NCBI GenBank assembly: GCA_036336715.1
Contig: JAYZFP010000204.1
Location: 1 to 34,535, forward strand
Origin: JABAAE01 sp036336715
GTDB lineage: Bacteria; Planctomycetota; Planctomycetia; Pirellulales; Pirellulaceae
Reading direction: 5' to 3'
DNA length: 34,535 bases
A program made the position numbers and the translations under genes. This document shows positions 16,301 to 23,962 of the stretch, one piece after another; within the stretch, counting starts at the first letter, position 1, and each line of letters opens with the position of its first letter. Under the pieces are notes generated by a model. That model made no database searches, was not told where the DNA came from, and worked only from the letters and a program-made list of their open reading frames with translations.

Positions 16301-16524
16301 AGATCGCCCGAGAACTCGGTGAGCGGATTCGCCAGTCGGCCGAGACTGACGCATCCCGTATTCGGAACGGTTTTGTCTACGTGCTGGCCCGTTACCCGAG
16401 TGCCGAAGAAATGAAGTGGTTTTCAGGTTACCTGCAAGGGGAAATCACGCTGGAAAACCCCGAAGCCTGGCTGCAGCTGGCCCAGGTTCTGTTGAATCTT
16501 GATGAGGCAATCACCAAAGAATGA
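13303..16524 (+). CDS. PSD1 cytochrome c / DUF1549 / LamG / DUF1553 protein
   Basis: A very large exported protein of 1073 residues, typical of planctomycetes and Verrucomicrobia. After a signal peptide (1-30) comes a planctomycete cytochrome c domain with one haem-binding C58-F-Q-C61-H62, then a MPP segment that could supply the distal ligand. DUF1549 follows at about 165-380 (HWLDAARYAD, QLAGDLLP, CAECHDHKYDP), with a second CxxCH. A LamG/concanavalin-like domain lies at about 510-675 (VNDGQWHQVGVVY, FFVDGREDMEA). DUF1553 fills the end (about 780-1050; NPLTARVVVNRIWQQHFG, SHPRLLDWLA). The biochemical role is not established; extracellular carbohydrate-linked redox chemistry is a reasonable guess. 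It overlaps the DUF1501 gene by four bases (ATGA), so the two are co-translated and probably cooperate. Confidence 0.95.
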   Translation: MPKTTVSFNLFALAFVLLLTGLMSGDYAAASPRQVEPPLNREPKLFSNRVLPILAEHCFQCHGPDREHREADLRLDRIADSIGSTPGKQWLVHPGMPEKSLLLERVRSRNDEQRMPPPGQGKALSRGEIEILRAWIESGAETSPHWAFVRPKRPPLPNPQARDWARNPIDLFIMDRLEEKGLLPAPPADRFSFLKRLSLDLTGLLPTADEVEKLAVPGKWAHGTEGELDDRSHFESVVDRLLGSPQYGEIKAQHWLDAARYADTMGHAADKPRTMWLYRDWVIDAWNANMSFDRFTVEQLAGDLLPHPTEDQLIATGFHRNSIQALGNNPRKEEFRIKGIVDRLDTTGKTWLGLTLACAECHDHKYDPLSQKEYYRLFGVFNNVPHLGEKFEVHGPRIEVLPRSIRKRVEAIRRQLQQPALAAAPEERMAVREKELQTALDRLPTSNLSLRLLQQPLLGVAGEDSVPFVYGKQVKRLPGQKADRPVFEGIERSTGAPDGFKSSFLFSGNRGVELLRQENSDWRNGFSIVMWIRTRQGVADLVSQYDWRKGKRTFVFGIGSEGEPGSGPGKLFLWCSSNNSSFSGVVAESSLLVNDGQWHQVGVVYAAGQSVRFFVDGREDMEARIEGKVPQRLATSGLPLVIGGGYAASEKPNRFFFKGDMTDIGIWDRSLSRVQLGMWKLKEREEIRQQLSLASRDRSRKFRGWVRQWRESIPLEGDRRKELLEKMDDLQQQTVTAQVMGELKQPRETFVHLRGDFENRGEKVEPGIPGIFFSGETESSHTGGRVNRLTLARQMVGPGNPLTARVVVNRIWQQHFGSGLVRTADDFGVRGSLPSHPRLLDWLAVELQENGWDVKQIHRLIVGSATYRQSSRVTRAKRERDPENRFLSRGPRHRLLAEQIRDQALLASGLLSRQVGGPSVYPPQPEGIGQFRDATAGEWKDDRGESRFRRSMYTFWQRMSPYPSLTAFDAPSRERCVVTRSTTNTPLHALVTLNDPHFVEIARELGERIRQSAETDASRIRNGFVYVLARYPSAEEMKWFSGYLQGEITLENPEAWLQLAQVLLNLDEAITKE

Positions 16525-17927
16525 AAACCGAGGGAAGTTCCCCGTCCACGAGAAGGAGATTTCTGGCCAGCGGTTCGGCGCTGGTCAGCTATGCTGCGCT
16601 GCGGGTCCTCGGGTCCGATTCGCTTCCTTCGCAACGTTCCCCGGTTCACCATTTCGCTCCCCGGGCCAAACAGGTCATTTACCTCTTCATGTCCGGCGGT
16701 CCCTCTCACGTGGACACCTTTGATCCCAAGCCTTCCCTGGCCAAGTGGCATCAAAAGCCAATCCCGGAATCCTATGTCAAGGATGTGCATTTTGCGATGA
16801 TTCCCGCGGCGACCCGGCGACCGCTTCTCTACGGATCACCTTTCCGCTTTGGACAACATGGCGAATCGGGGACGCCAGTGTCGGAACTGTTTCCACACGT
16901 GGCAGGTGTCGCTGATCGGCTGGCGGTGATTCGTTCCCTCAGGAGCGAGGTGTTCAACCACGATCCGGCCGTCAATTTGCTCAACACGGGTGATTCGCGG
17001 GTGGGGCGGCCCACGATGGGGTCCTGGATCAGTTACGGGCTTGGAAACCTGACGCAGGATTTTCCCACCTACCTGGTGATGACTTCCGGAGTCAAGCGGC
17101 AACCCCTGTTGACCAGTTACTGGTCCAGTGGGTTTTTGCCAACCGAGCACCAGGGCGTGGAACTCCGGCGCAGTGGAGACCCGATCCTGTTTCTCTCCAA
17201 TCCCGGGGGGACGACCGCCGGACAAAGACAAAAGCAGTTGGACCTGATCCGTCGCATGAACCAGCGGCGTTATGAAGAGGTGACCGACCCGGAAATCCTG
17301 ACCCGCATCCGTCAGTACGAGCTGGCTTTCAGGATGCAGAAAAAGGCTCCCGAGCTGACCGACCTGAGCCGCGAATCGAAGTCCACGCTGGAAAATTACG
17401 GCGTCGATCCCGACCGGCCTTCCTTTTCACGCAACTGCCTGCTGGCCCGGCGGATGATTGAATCCGGCGTGCGGTACATCCAGCTTTATGACATGGGCTG
17501 GGACTCGCATGGTTCCCTGGAGAAAGACCACCGGAGGCAATGTCGTGCCGTGGACCGTGGAATTGCCGCGCTGATCGGGGACCTGGAGACGCGGGGGCTT
17601 CTCGACGAAACCCTGGTGATCTGGGGGGGGGAGTTTGGCAGGACACCGGTTGTGCAGGGTGGAGGCGAAAACTGGGGGCGGGACCACCATCCCCACGGCT
17701 TTACCATGTGGTTGGCCGGTGGTGGCATTCGGGGGGGAACGGTCTACGGCCAGACAGACGAATTCGGCTTTCATGCGGTAGAAAACCGGATGGATGTTCA
17801 TGATCTGCATGCCACGCTTCTGCACCAGTTGGGGATCGATCACGAAAAGCTGACCTACCGGAACCAGGGAAGAGATTTTCGTTTGACCGATGTCGGGGGA
17901 CGCGTTGTGAAGGAACTCCTGGCCTGA
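16521..17927 (+). CDS. DUF1501 protein (sulfatase-like fold, Tat-exported)
   Basis: A 468-residue partner of the preceding DUF1549/DUF1553 protein. It begins with a twin-arginine signal (R11-R-R-F-L-A-S-G) and a short hydrophobic stretch, so it is probably folded with its metal before export. The alkaline-phosphatase-like motifs of DUF1501 are present: LFMSGGPSHVDTFDPKP near residue 55, WDSHGSLEKDH, WGGEFGRTP near 366, and DHHPHGF. They suggest a metal-dependent hydrolase, but no activity is established for the family. Its ATG lies inside the end of the upstream gene (ATGA overlap). It is followed by a 105-base gap and the convergent dehydrogenase fusion. A paralogue sits at 23963-25405. Confidence 0.95.
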   Translation: MKTEGSSPSTRRRFLASGSALVSYAALRVLGSDSLPSQRSPVHHFAPRAKQVIYLFMSGGPSHVDTFDPKPSLAKWHQKPIPESYVKDVHFAMIPAATRRPLLYGSPFRFGQHGESGTPVSELFPHVAGVADRLAVIRSLRSEVFNHDPAVNLLNTGDSRVGRPTMGSWISYGLGNLTQDFPTYLVMTSGVKRQPLLTSYWSSGFLPTEHQGVELRRSGDPILFLSNPGGTTAGQRQKQLDLIRRMNQRRYEEVTDPEILTRIRQYELAFRMQKKAPELTDLSRESKSTLENYGVDPDRPSFSRNCLLARRMIESGVRYIQLYDMGWDSHGSLEKDHRRQCRAVDRGIAALIGDLETRGLLDETLVIWGGEFGRTPVVQGGGENWGRDHHPHGFTMWLAGGGIRGGTVYGQTDEFGFHAVENRMDVHDLHATLLHQLGIDHEKLTYRNQGRDFRLTDVGGRVVKELLA

Positions 17928-18032
17928 TGGGGTAAACTTCCCTGGCTTGAACCCGGGACTGCCCAGTGCGGTGTCGAACGCCAATATCAGGGGATGGCCG
18001 GCCACACCGCCAGGGGGGAACGGTTGGATGGT

Positions 18033-20252
18033 TCAGTCGAGAAACCACTCCAGCAGGTCGGCCGCTTCCTGGGCCGTCAGATCGGCAAGGATGTTCCTGG
18101 GCATCAGCGATTTTCCCTTTTTGACAGACTCCACGTCATCGTAGGCAATTGAAATTTCTTTTCCTTCGGCGGTGCGGAGAACCAGCCTTTTTTCGGGCTC
18201 GTCGAGGATCCGGATTCCGCTGAAAGTTTTTCCCGCGGCAGTCGCAACCATCCAGACCCGGAATTTTTCATCGACTTTGAGATCCGGTTTTAAAATGTTC
18301 TGCAGCAGGTCGGCACGGGACCGGTAGTTTTTCCGGATTTCGGCAAGAGTGGGTCCGACCGATCGATCCGAATCGGAGGGGTGGTGGCAGTTGGCGCAGC
18401 GGGCCCCATCGCTGGTGAAAATCAGGCGTCCCCGGTCACGGTTTCCGTCGAGCGAAAGAATGGATTCCGCTGCCGGTTGATTCCCCAGGGATTTTCTTCG
18501 TTTTGATGGGGCGACAAATGACTCAAACAGCCCCCGGATATCCGGTTCGGATTGCCGGTAAATCCCCTCAGCGTTGGTTCGACTGCGGCCCGCATGCATG
18601 GATGCCACGAACGCCAGTGCCCCTTCAGTCGACCCGACCAGTTGCCGGATGGAAGGGTCGCTGGCTGGCAGGGGTTTTCCATGGGCTTCCAGTTTTGCCA
18701 AAGCGGAACGTTCGGGGGATGAGGTTTTGAGCGGAGCCGAGTCGAGGTTTGAGTTTTTGGAAGGCATGTTGCGGATCCACTGTTCGATCAGTGCCACACC
18801 CCTGCTGTCGACCTGGTACGTTCCGATGTAGGGCATCCTCGCATAGCCCAGCTTCATCATTCGGTAAAACAGAACACTCCGGTAGGGATCGCCCGGCACG
18901 ATCAACTTGGCGTTTTTTATTCCAAAGGTTCCAATTCCGGTTCCCTTGTTGGTGTTGAGCTTTGCAAAGGGCATTTCCCGCTTGAGGTAAAACGATACGA
19001 TGGCGTTCCCTCCCGGGTGGTGACAGGAACTGCAATTGCCATGCAGGTAAGATCGGGCGCGATCTTCCAGGCTCTGGGTTTCATCATGCGGATCTACCAG
19101 CCTTTGTGGGTCGCGGGCGCTGATCGGCGGAGCCTTTGCGATGACCTGTTCACTTTGCAACTGCTGGAGCTGGTCGGCATAACGGAGGTTCGAGGATCGG
19201 GTCACGCTCCGATGTAACTGGTGAGGATGGAAATCAAGGACAAATCCGGAACCGGCGTTGTGGCAAAGTCGACATTCATTCACCGCGCTGACATGCCACC
19301 TTCGTGGCGGCGCATCGCTCCCGGAGGATTGCATGGCGGGGATGTCGAAATTTCCCCCCGCGGCATCCACCAGCCTGGCATCCGATCCGCTGGAACTGCC
19401 GGTTCCCTGCCAAACGTAGCTGTACGGGTGCGAGGTTCCATTCTGAAACTGGAGAACCTGCGTTTCGACCGGAACTCCCGGGTCGGCTTTGTCCTGCCCG
19501 GGAAACCAGAGGTGTTTGACGAGGACGGAGCCTTCGGGATAGCGGGCCGAAGTCTCCGCTGTGGCAAAGGTGACCGTCACCTGCTCAGGGATTCCGATCC
19601 AACGTCGCGACCTGGTTCCATCGGTCCATCTCTGGACGTTGACACCGTATTCGATCACCCCTTCGGCGGGCTTCATCCCCTCAAGAGACTGAAAAATACC
19701 GGTCTGGCTCAGAAGCCGGGGGAAATTCCCGGACTGATCCTTCAGTCCCGAGGGAACGATTTCGTAACTCTTCCCGGTATAGTAATAGTCGACAACAAAA
19801 AGTCTGCCTTCCCGGCTTTGGGCAAACGCGATGATCCGCAGATCGGTATCGACCAGGGTCTCGAAACGTCCCGAACCTTCCTCGTCCGGGGTGACCCCCC
19901 AGATCGTACCGGTGATGTAGTCTCCATAGACAAATGTACCCTCGAGATCCTGCAGCGGGTTGCCCCGGTAGACCGGACCTCCGATGACCGAATTGGCTTC
20001 CGAGTGGTGGTGGTCCTTGAGTGGAGGAAGGATTGGAGTTGGTCCCGGTGGGACTTCCGGACGGAGTACCGCACGTCCCTCCATGATCGGCCAGCCACAG
20101 TTGCCACCCCGCTTGATTTCGTGGATCATTTCCCACGTTTCCCAGCCGTTGTCGGCTGCAAACGTACGACCCGTCTGCTGGTCGATTCCGAATTTCCAGG
20201 GATTCCGCAAGCCGTAAGCCCAGATTTCTCCCCGGGCAGATTTCATTTTCAC
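18033..20252 (-). CDS. Dehydrogenase fusion, C-terminal fragment
   Basis: A 739-residue open frame carrying the rest of the propeller and all three CxxCH motifs (CRLCH, CSSCH, CANCH). It opens with a GTG that is an internal codon (VKMKSARGE). Without the N-terminal part it would lack a signal peptide, and haem attachment, which occurs in the periplasm, would not be possible. Confidence 0.6.
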   Translation of the reverse strand: MKMKSARGEIWAYGLRNPWKFGIDQQTGRTFAADNGWETWEMIHEIKRGGNCGWPIMEGRAVLRPEVPPGPTPILPPLKDHHHSEANSVIGGPVYRGNPLQDLEGTFVYGDYITGTIWGVTPDEEGSGRFETLVDTDLRIIAFAQSREGRLFVVDYYYTGKSYEIVPSGLKDQSGNFPRLLSQTGIFQSLEGMKPAEGVIEYGVNVQRWTDGTRSRRWIGIPEQVTVTFATAETSARYPEGSVLVKHLWFPGQDKADPGVPVETQVLQFQNGTSHPYSYVWQGTGSSSGSDARLVDAAGGNFDIPAMQSSGSDAPPRRWHVSAVNECRLCHNAGSGFVLDFHPHQLHRSVTRSSNLRYADQLQQLQSEQVIAKAPPISARDPQRLVDPHDETQSLEDRARSYLHGNCSSCHHPGGNAIVSFYLKREMPFAKLNTNKGTGIGTFGIKNAKLIVPGDPYRSVLFYRMMKLGYARMPYIGTYQVDSRGVALIEQWIRNMPSKNSNLDSAPLKTSSPERSALAKLEAHGKPLPASDPSIRQLVGSTEGALAFVASMHAGRSRTNAEGIYRQSEPDIRGLFESFVAPSKRRKSLGNQPAAESILSLDGNRDRGRLIFTSDGARCANCHHPSDSDRSVGPTLAEIRKNYRSRADLLQNILKPDLKVDEKFRVWMVATAAGKTFSGIRILDEPEKRLVLRTAEGKEISIAYDDVESVKKGKSLMPRNILADLTAQEAADLLEWFLD

Positions 20253-20345
20253 AAACGGATTGTCGGCCGGAATGGAGTAGTTCTTCCCGTCAGATTTTTC
20301 ATCTACGTTAATTCTGAGAATGCAGCCAAAAAGGTTGGAGACATC

Positions 20346-20924
20346 CTAGCCCGCAGTGCGTCCGTCGGGCGGATTGGGACCGGAACCATCACCGGTTGAT
20401 ATATAGAGTATTCCATCTTTTCCAAAAGCCAGGCACCCGCCGTTGTGGCCACCGGCGGGCCAGGTCAGGAGAATCTCTTCGGAACCCTCGACCACCCGCC
20501 AGTTGGCCGGGTCAATTCGGAAGCGGGAAACATGTGTCGTTCCCTTTTTCGAATAACAGGCAAACAGTGACCGGTTTTCCTCGAAACGGGGATGGACGGT
20601 GGCGTGCCAGAGCGAAGCATCCTCGATCCTGAGAACCGTATCGGCCTTGCCGACGCCGGGATCCCGCCGGTCAAATGTCAGGATTCGGCCACCGATTTCC
20701 GCCACCAGGAAACGATTGCCTGGAACTTCGTCCAGGGAGGTTGGCTTGTCAAAGCTGAGTTCGGGAAAAGCCGGACGGATCGCATAACGGGGAGGTGGTG
20801 TCGGTGTGCCCCGGAGTCGTGAAGCTATCCACGGCTTTCTCGGTTGTTGGGCATGGGTGTCAAGAGAAGTTGCCAAGAGGGCCAACCCGATTGCCAAGGT
20901 GTAACGGTTCTGGCAGCCATTCAT
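20346..20924 (-). CDS. Dehydrogenase fusion, N-terminal fragment
   Basis: A 192-residue product if the amber codon at 20346-20348 stops translation: signal peptide plus the first blades of the sugar-dehydrogenase propeller, ending DGRTAG. The frame is open upstream to 21020, but ATG 20924 is chosen because a clean signal peptide begins there. Alone it cannot fold as a full propeller. Confidence 0.6.
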   Translation of the reverse strand: MNGCQNRYTLAIGLALLATSLDTHAQQPRKPWIASRLRGTPTPPPRYAIRPAFPELSFDKPTSLDEVPGNRFLVAEIGGRILTFDRRDPGVGKADTVLRIEDASLWHATVHPRFEENRSLFACYSKKGTTHVSRFRIDPANWRVVEGSEEILLTWPAGGHNGGCLAFGKDGILYISTGDGSGPNPPDGRTAG

Positions 20925-21063
20925 GGGGCGAGTCTCAATGAGTGGAGGGAGGACAGCCACGATGGTACCCGCCAGAAAACAGGGTCGCAGGCAAGGAATT
21001 GGGTGATCCTCGTGATCCACAAGATGGTATAACGGTGAGAAACAGACTCACGGTGGAAAAGAA

Positions 21064-23922
21064 ATGGCCTGGAACTGCCTGACGATTTTTTTGGGATTGA
21101 TCCTGCTCCTGCTGCAACCGGCGGCTGGAGAGGAGATTCAGTTCAACCGGGATATTCGCCCCATCCTTGCGGATAACTGCTTTCCCTGTCACGGACCGGA
21201 TTCGGCCGCGAGGCAGGGTGAACTGCGATTGGATACCGAAGAAGGGGCCTTTGCATCTGAGGGGATCCTTGTTCGGGGTAAGCCGAAACAGAGTCAGCTG
21301 TTGTCACGTTTGCACCACACGGATCCGGCTGAGAGGATGCCACCGACGGACTCCGGAAAATCCCTTTCCAAAAAGCAAATCGAAAAAATCCGTTTGTGGA
21401 TTGAGCAGGGAGCTGTCTGGCAAAAACACTGGGCCTTTGTTCGCCCGGTCCGTGTCGATCCTCCCCGGCATCGCTCGAAATGGGTGCGGAATGAAATTGA
21501 CCAGTTTGTTCTTGACCAGTTGCTGAAAAGAAACCTGAAACCATCGCCTCGGGCCACACGCCAGGCCTTGATCCGGCGTCTCAGCCTGGACCTGATTGGC
21601 CTGCCTCCCTCGGTTGCTGAAGTGGAGGCTTTCCTGGGGGACGATTCCGCGGAAGCTTACGAAAAAGTGGTCGACCGCCTGTTGGAGTCACGGCATTATG
21701 GAGAACGAATGGCACAGGTCTGGCTGGATGCGGCCCGTTACGCGGACTCTCATGGTTATAGCCTGGATCGGCGTCGGGTGATGTGGCCGTGGCGGGACTG
21801 GGTGATTCAGGCCTACAACCGCAACCTGCCGTTTCGGGATTTTTCCATCCAGCAACTGGCCGGTGACCTGCTGCCGGAAGCCACCGTGGAACAGAAACTG
21901 GCTACCGGATTCAATCGGAATCATCCGATCCAGAGTGAAGGGGGGGTGATTAATGAGGAGTATCGAATCGAAACAGTGGTGGATCGGGTGGAAACGACCA
22001 GCGCCGTTTTTCTCGGTTTGACGATGGGCTGTGGAAGATGCCATGACCACAAGTATGAACCGATCAGCCAACGGGAGTTTTACAGCTTTTTTGCCTTCTT
22101 CAACAACGTCCCCGAGACCGCTCATGTCGGAAATGCGGACAACCAGGTCGACCGCCCCTTTGTCAGGGCAATCCCTTCGCAGGCGCAACTAGGCAAATTG
22201 ACCTCCCGCCTGGCAACGCTGCGGGAACGACTTGCCAACCAGCCCAAACGGGAAACCTCCATGACGGAAAGGGTCTGGATTGATGATCAACTGCCCCGTG
22301 GTGCTGTGGCATTTGGAAACGGAAGTGGTCCGGATAAATTCCTCTTCGTCGACAGCAGTGCGGATCATCCCGTTCATTCGGGAAAAAAGTCATCGACCCG
22401 AACCAGCCAAGGACTGGGGCAGCATGGATTCCAGGGTGCCGCTGAACCGATTTCCATTCCAGCCGGTACGATGCTGTTCGCGCATGTCTTCCTGGATCCC
22501 CGCAACCCGCCAAGGGAAATCATGTTGCAGTGGAACGTAGGTGGTAGCTGGGAGCATCGGGCAATCTGGGGAGAGAACCTGATTCCCTGGGGCGCCGACG
22601 GAACGTCCAGTCGGTTTGCCATGGGGCCCCTGCCGGAAAAAGGTAAGTGGGTTCGCCTTGAGATTCCGGCGGAAAAGGTTGACCTGGTGGACAAGCAGGT
22701 TTCCGGTTGGGCCTTCACCCAGTTTGACGGCCAGTTGCACTGGGACACGGCGGGATGGGTCAGTCGCCAACTCTCTCCCCAGGAACAGGAAATCAATCTC
22801 CTGCAGGGCGAGTTTGACGCGCTCCGCCAGAAGGCGCCGATGGTGATGGTGATGTCCGAAATGAACCCGCCCCGGAAAACCTTTGTCCTGGACCGTGGTC
22901 AGTACGACGCTCCCACCCGGATGGAAGTCCAACCGGGAATTCCGGCAGTCCTGGGGAAACTTCCCGAAGGGAAACGGCCTGATCGGCTGACCCTGGCGGA
23001 GTGGATGTTTTCAGGCGAAAATCCGCTGACCGCACGTGTGGCGGTCAACCGTTACTGGCAAATGTACTTTGGCACAGGCCTGGTGGAATCGGCAGAAGAT
23101 TTTGGCACCCAGGGGACACCCCCCAGCCACCCACGGTTGCTGGACTGGCTGGCCAGCGAGTTTGTCCGCAGCGGTTGGGATGTCAAGGCGATGCAGAAAA
23201 AAATTGTCATGTCCGCCACTTATCAGCAGACTTCCCGGATCAGTCCCTCGCTGCGGACGGTCGACCCGGACAACCGGTTGCTGGCCCGGGGTTCCCGGTT
23301 CCGTCTCCCGGCAGAGGCCATTCGCGATCAGGCCCTTTTTGTCAGCGGCCTGCTCGTACCGCGGCTGGGTGGAAAGAGCGTTCGCCCCTACCAGCCCCCG
23401 GGACTCTGGAAAGATGTCGTTTACAGTAATGTTCCCAAGTTCAAACAGGACCATGGCGACGACCTTTACCGGCGGAGCCTCTACACCTACTGGAAGCGGT
23501 CAGTGCCTCCACCGAACCTTCAGGCCCTCGATGCTCCCTCACGGGAAGCCTGCACGCTGACCCGGTCGCGTACCAATACACCGCAGGGAACGTTGGTTCT
23601 CTGGAATGACCCGACCTTTGTGGAAGCTGCCAGGATCCTGGCAGAAAAGATGACGCGGTTGGAACGGGAGAGTGAGCAGGCGCTGGAACGGATGTTTCGG
23701 AGCGTCCTTTCCCGCCGACCGAATTCGGCGGAAAGGAAATTGCTGATAGAAACCCATCGTTTCTTTCTGGCGGAATTCCGTGAACACCCGGAGCGGGCCA
23801 TGGAACTGTTGCGGACGGGAGAATTTCCCCGCGATGAAAAACTCGATGCGGTAGAGGTCGCTGCCCTGACCGCGGTGGCCAATGCGCTGCTGGGGCTGGA
23901 CGAAGCGGTGAGCCGGAACTGA
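21064..23922 (+). CDS. PSD1 cytochrome c / DUF1549 / DUF1553 protein (second copy)
   Basis: A 952-residue exported paralogue of the protein at 13303. The signal peptide spans about 1-22 (LTIFLGLILLLLQPAAG). The cytochrome c site is C39-F-P-C42-H43, followed by RMPPTDSGKSL. DUF1549 spans about 130-350 (VWLDAARYADSHGYSLD, QLAGDLLPE, CGRCHDHKYEP) and holds a second CxxCH. In place of LamG there is a different beta-rich insert at about 400-570 (LFAHVFLDPRNPPREI, WGENLIPWG) that resembles a jelly-roll module. DUF1553 ends the protein (GENPLTARVAVNRYWQMYFG, SHPRLLDWLASEF). The upstream GGAAAAG lies close to the ATG. It is divergent from the dehydrogenase fusion, with 139 bases between them, and is followed 40 bases on by its DUF1501 partner. 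Confidence 0.95.
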   Translation: MAWNCLTIFLGLILLLLQPAAGEEIQFNRDIRPILADNCFPCHGPDSAARQGELRLDTEEGAFASEGILVRGKPKQSQLLSRLHHTDPAERMPPTDSGKSLSKKQIEKIRLWIEQGAVWQKHWAFVRPVRVDPPRHRSKWVRNEIDQFVLDQLLKRNLKPSPRATRQALIRRLSLDLIGLPPSVAEVEAFLGDDSAEAYEKVVDRLLESRHYGERMAQVWLDAARYADSHGYSLDRRRVMWPWRDWVIQAYNRNLPFRDFSIQQLAGDLLPEATVEQKLATGFNRNHPIQSEGGVINEEYRIETVVDRVETTSAVFLGLTMGCGRCHDHKYEPISQREFYSFFAFFNNVPETAHVGNADNQVDRPFVRAIPSQAQLGKLTSRLATLRERLANQPKRETSMTERVWIDDQLPRGAVAFGNGSGPDKFLFVDSSADHPVHSGKKSSTRTSQGLGQHGFQGAAEPISIPAGTMLFAHVFLDPRNPPREIMLQWNVGGSWEHRAIWGENLIPWGADGTSSRFAMGPLPEKGKWVRLEIPAEKVDLVDKQVSGWAFTQFDGQLHWDTAGWVSRQLSPQEQEINLLQGEFDALRQKAPMVMVMSEMNPPRKTFVLDRGQYDAPTRMEVQPGIPAVLGKLPEGKRPDRLTLAEWMFSGENPLTARVAVNRYWQMYFGTGLVESAEDFGTQGTPPSHPRLLDWLASEFVRSGWDVKAMQKKIVMSATYQQTSRISPSLRTVDPDNRLLARGSRFRLPAEAIRDQALFVSGLLVPRLGGKSVRPYQPPGLWKDVVYSNVPKFKQDHGDDLYRRSLYTYWKRSVPPPNLQALDAPSREACTLTRSRTNTPQGTLVLWNDPTFVEAARILAEKMTRLERESEQALERMFRSVLSRRPNSAERKLLIETHRFFLAEFREHPERAMELLRTGEFPRDEKLDAVEVAALTAVANALLGLDEAVSRN

Positions 23923-23962
23923 ATACAGGAAGAAAAAGGAGCCGCCTGGCAGCGGTGAGCAG

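Larger units (their letters stand above)
18033..20924 (-). pseudogene. Sugar dehydrogenase / multi-haem-motif fusion with in-frame amber stop
   Basis: Reading through the amber codon gives one exported protein of about 962 residues. The signal peptide starts at ATG 20924 (MNGCQNRYTLAIGLALLATS). A glucose/sorbosone-dehydrogenase-type beta-propeller follows, with GGHNGGCLAFGKDGILYISTGDGSG before the stop and GEIWAYGLRNPWKFGID after it. Three CxxCH haem sites occupy C551, C631 and C843. The end is a planctomycete haem-binding domain (about residues 840-962). Codon 193 (20346-20348) is TAG exactly where homologues continue, and both sides are in the same frame. CAG to TAG is one transition. The flanking reading frame is intact across about 90 bases between the stop and the next usable start. 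It may be a recent nonsense mutation, a sequencing error, or a readthrough codon. The ribosome binding site is weak. Confidence 0.85.

Noticed and set aside
19221..20399. Long plus-strand open frame (392 codons) opposite the dehydrogenase fusion
   Set aside because: The minus strand here encodes recognisable propeller and CxxCH domains; the plus-strand translation has no motif.
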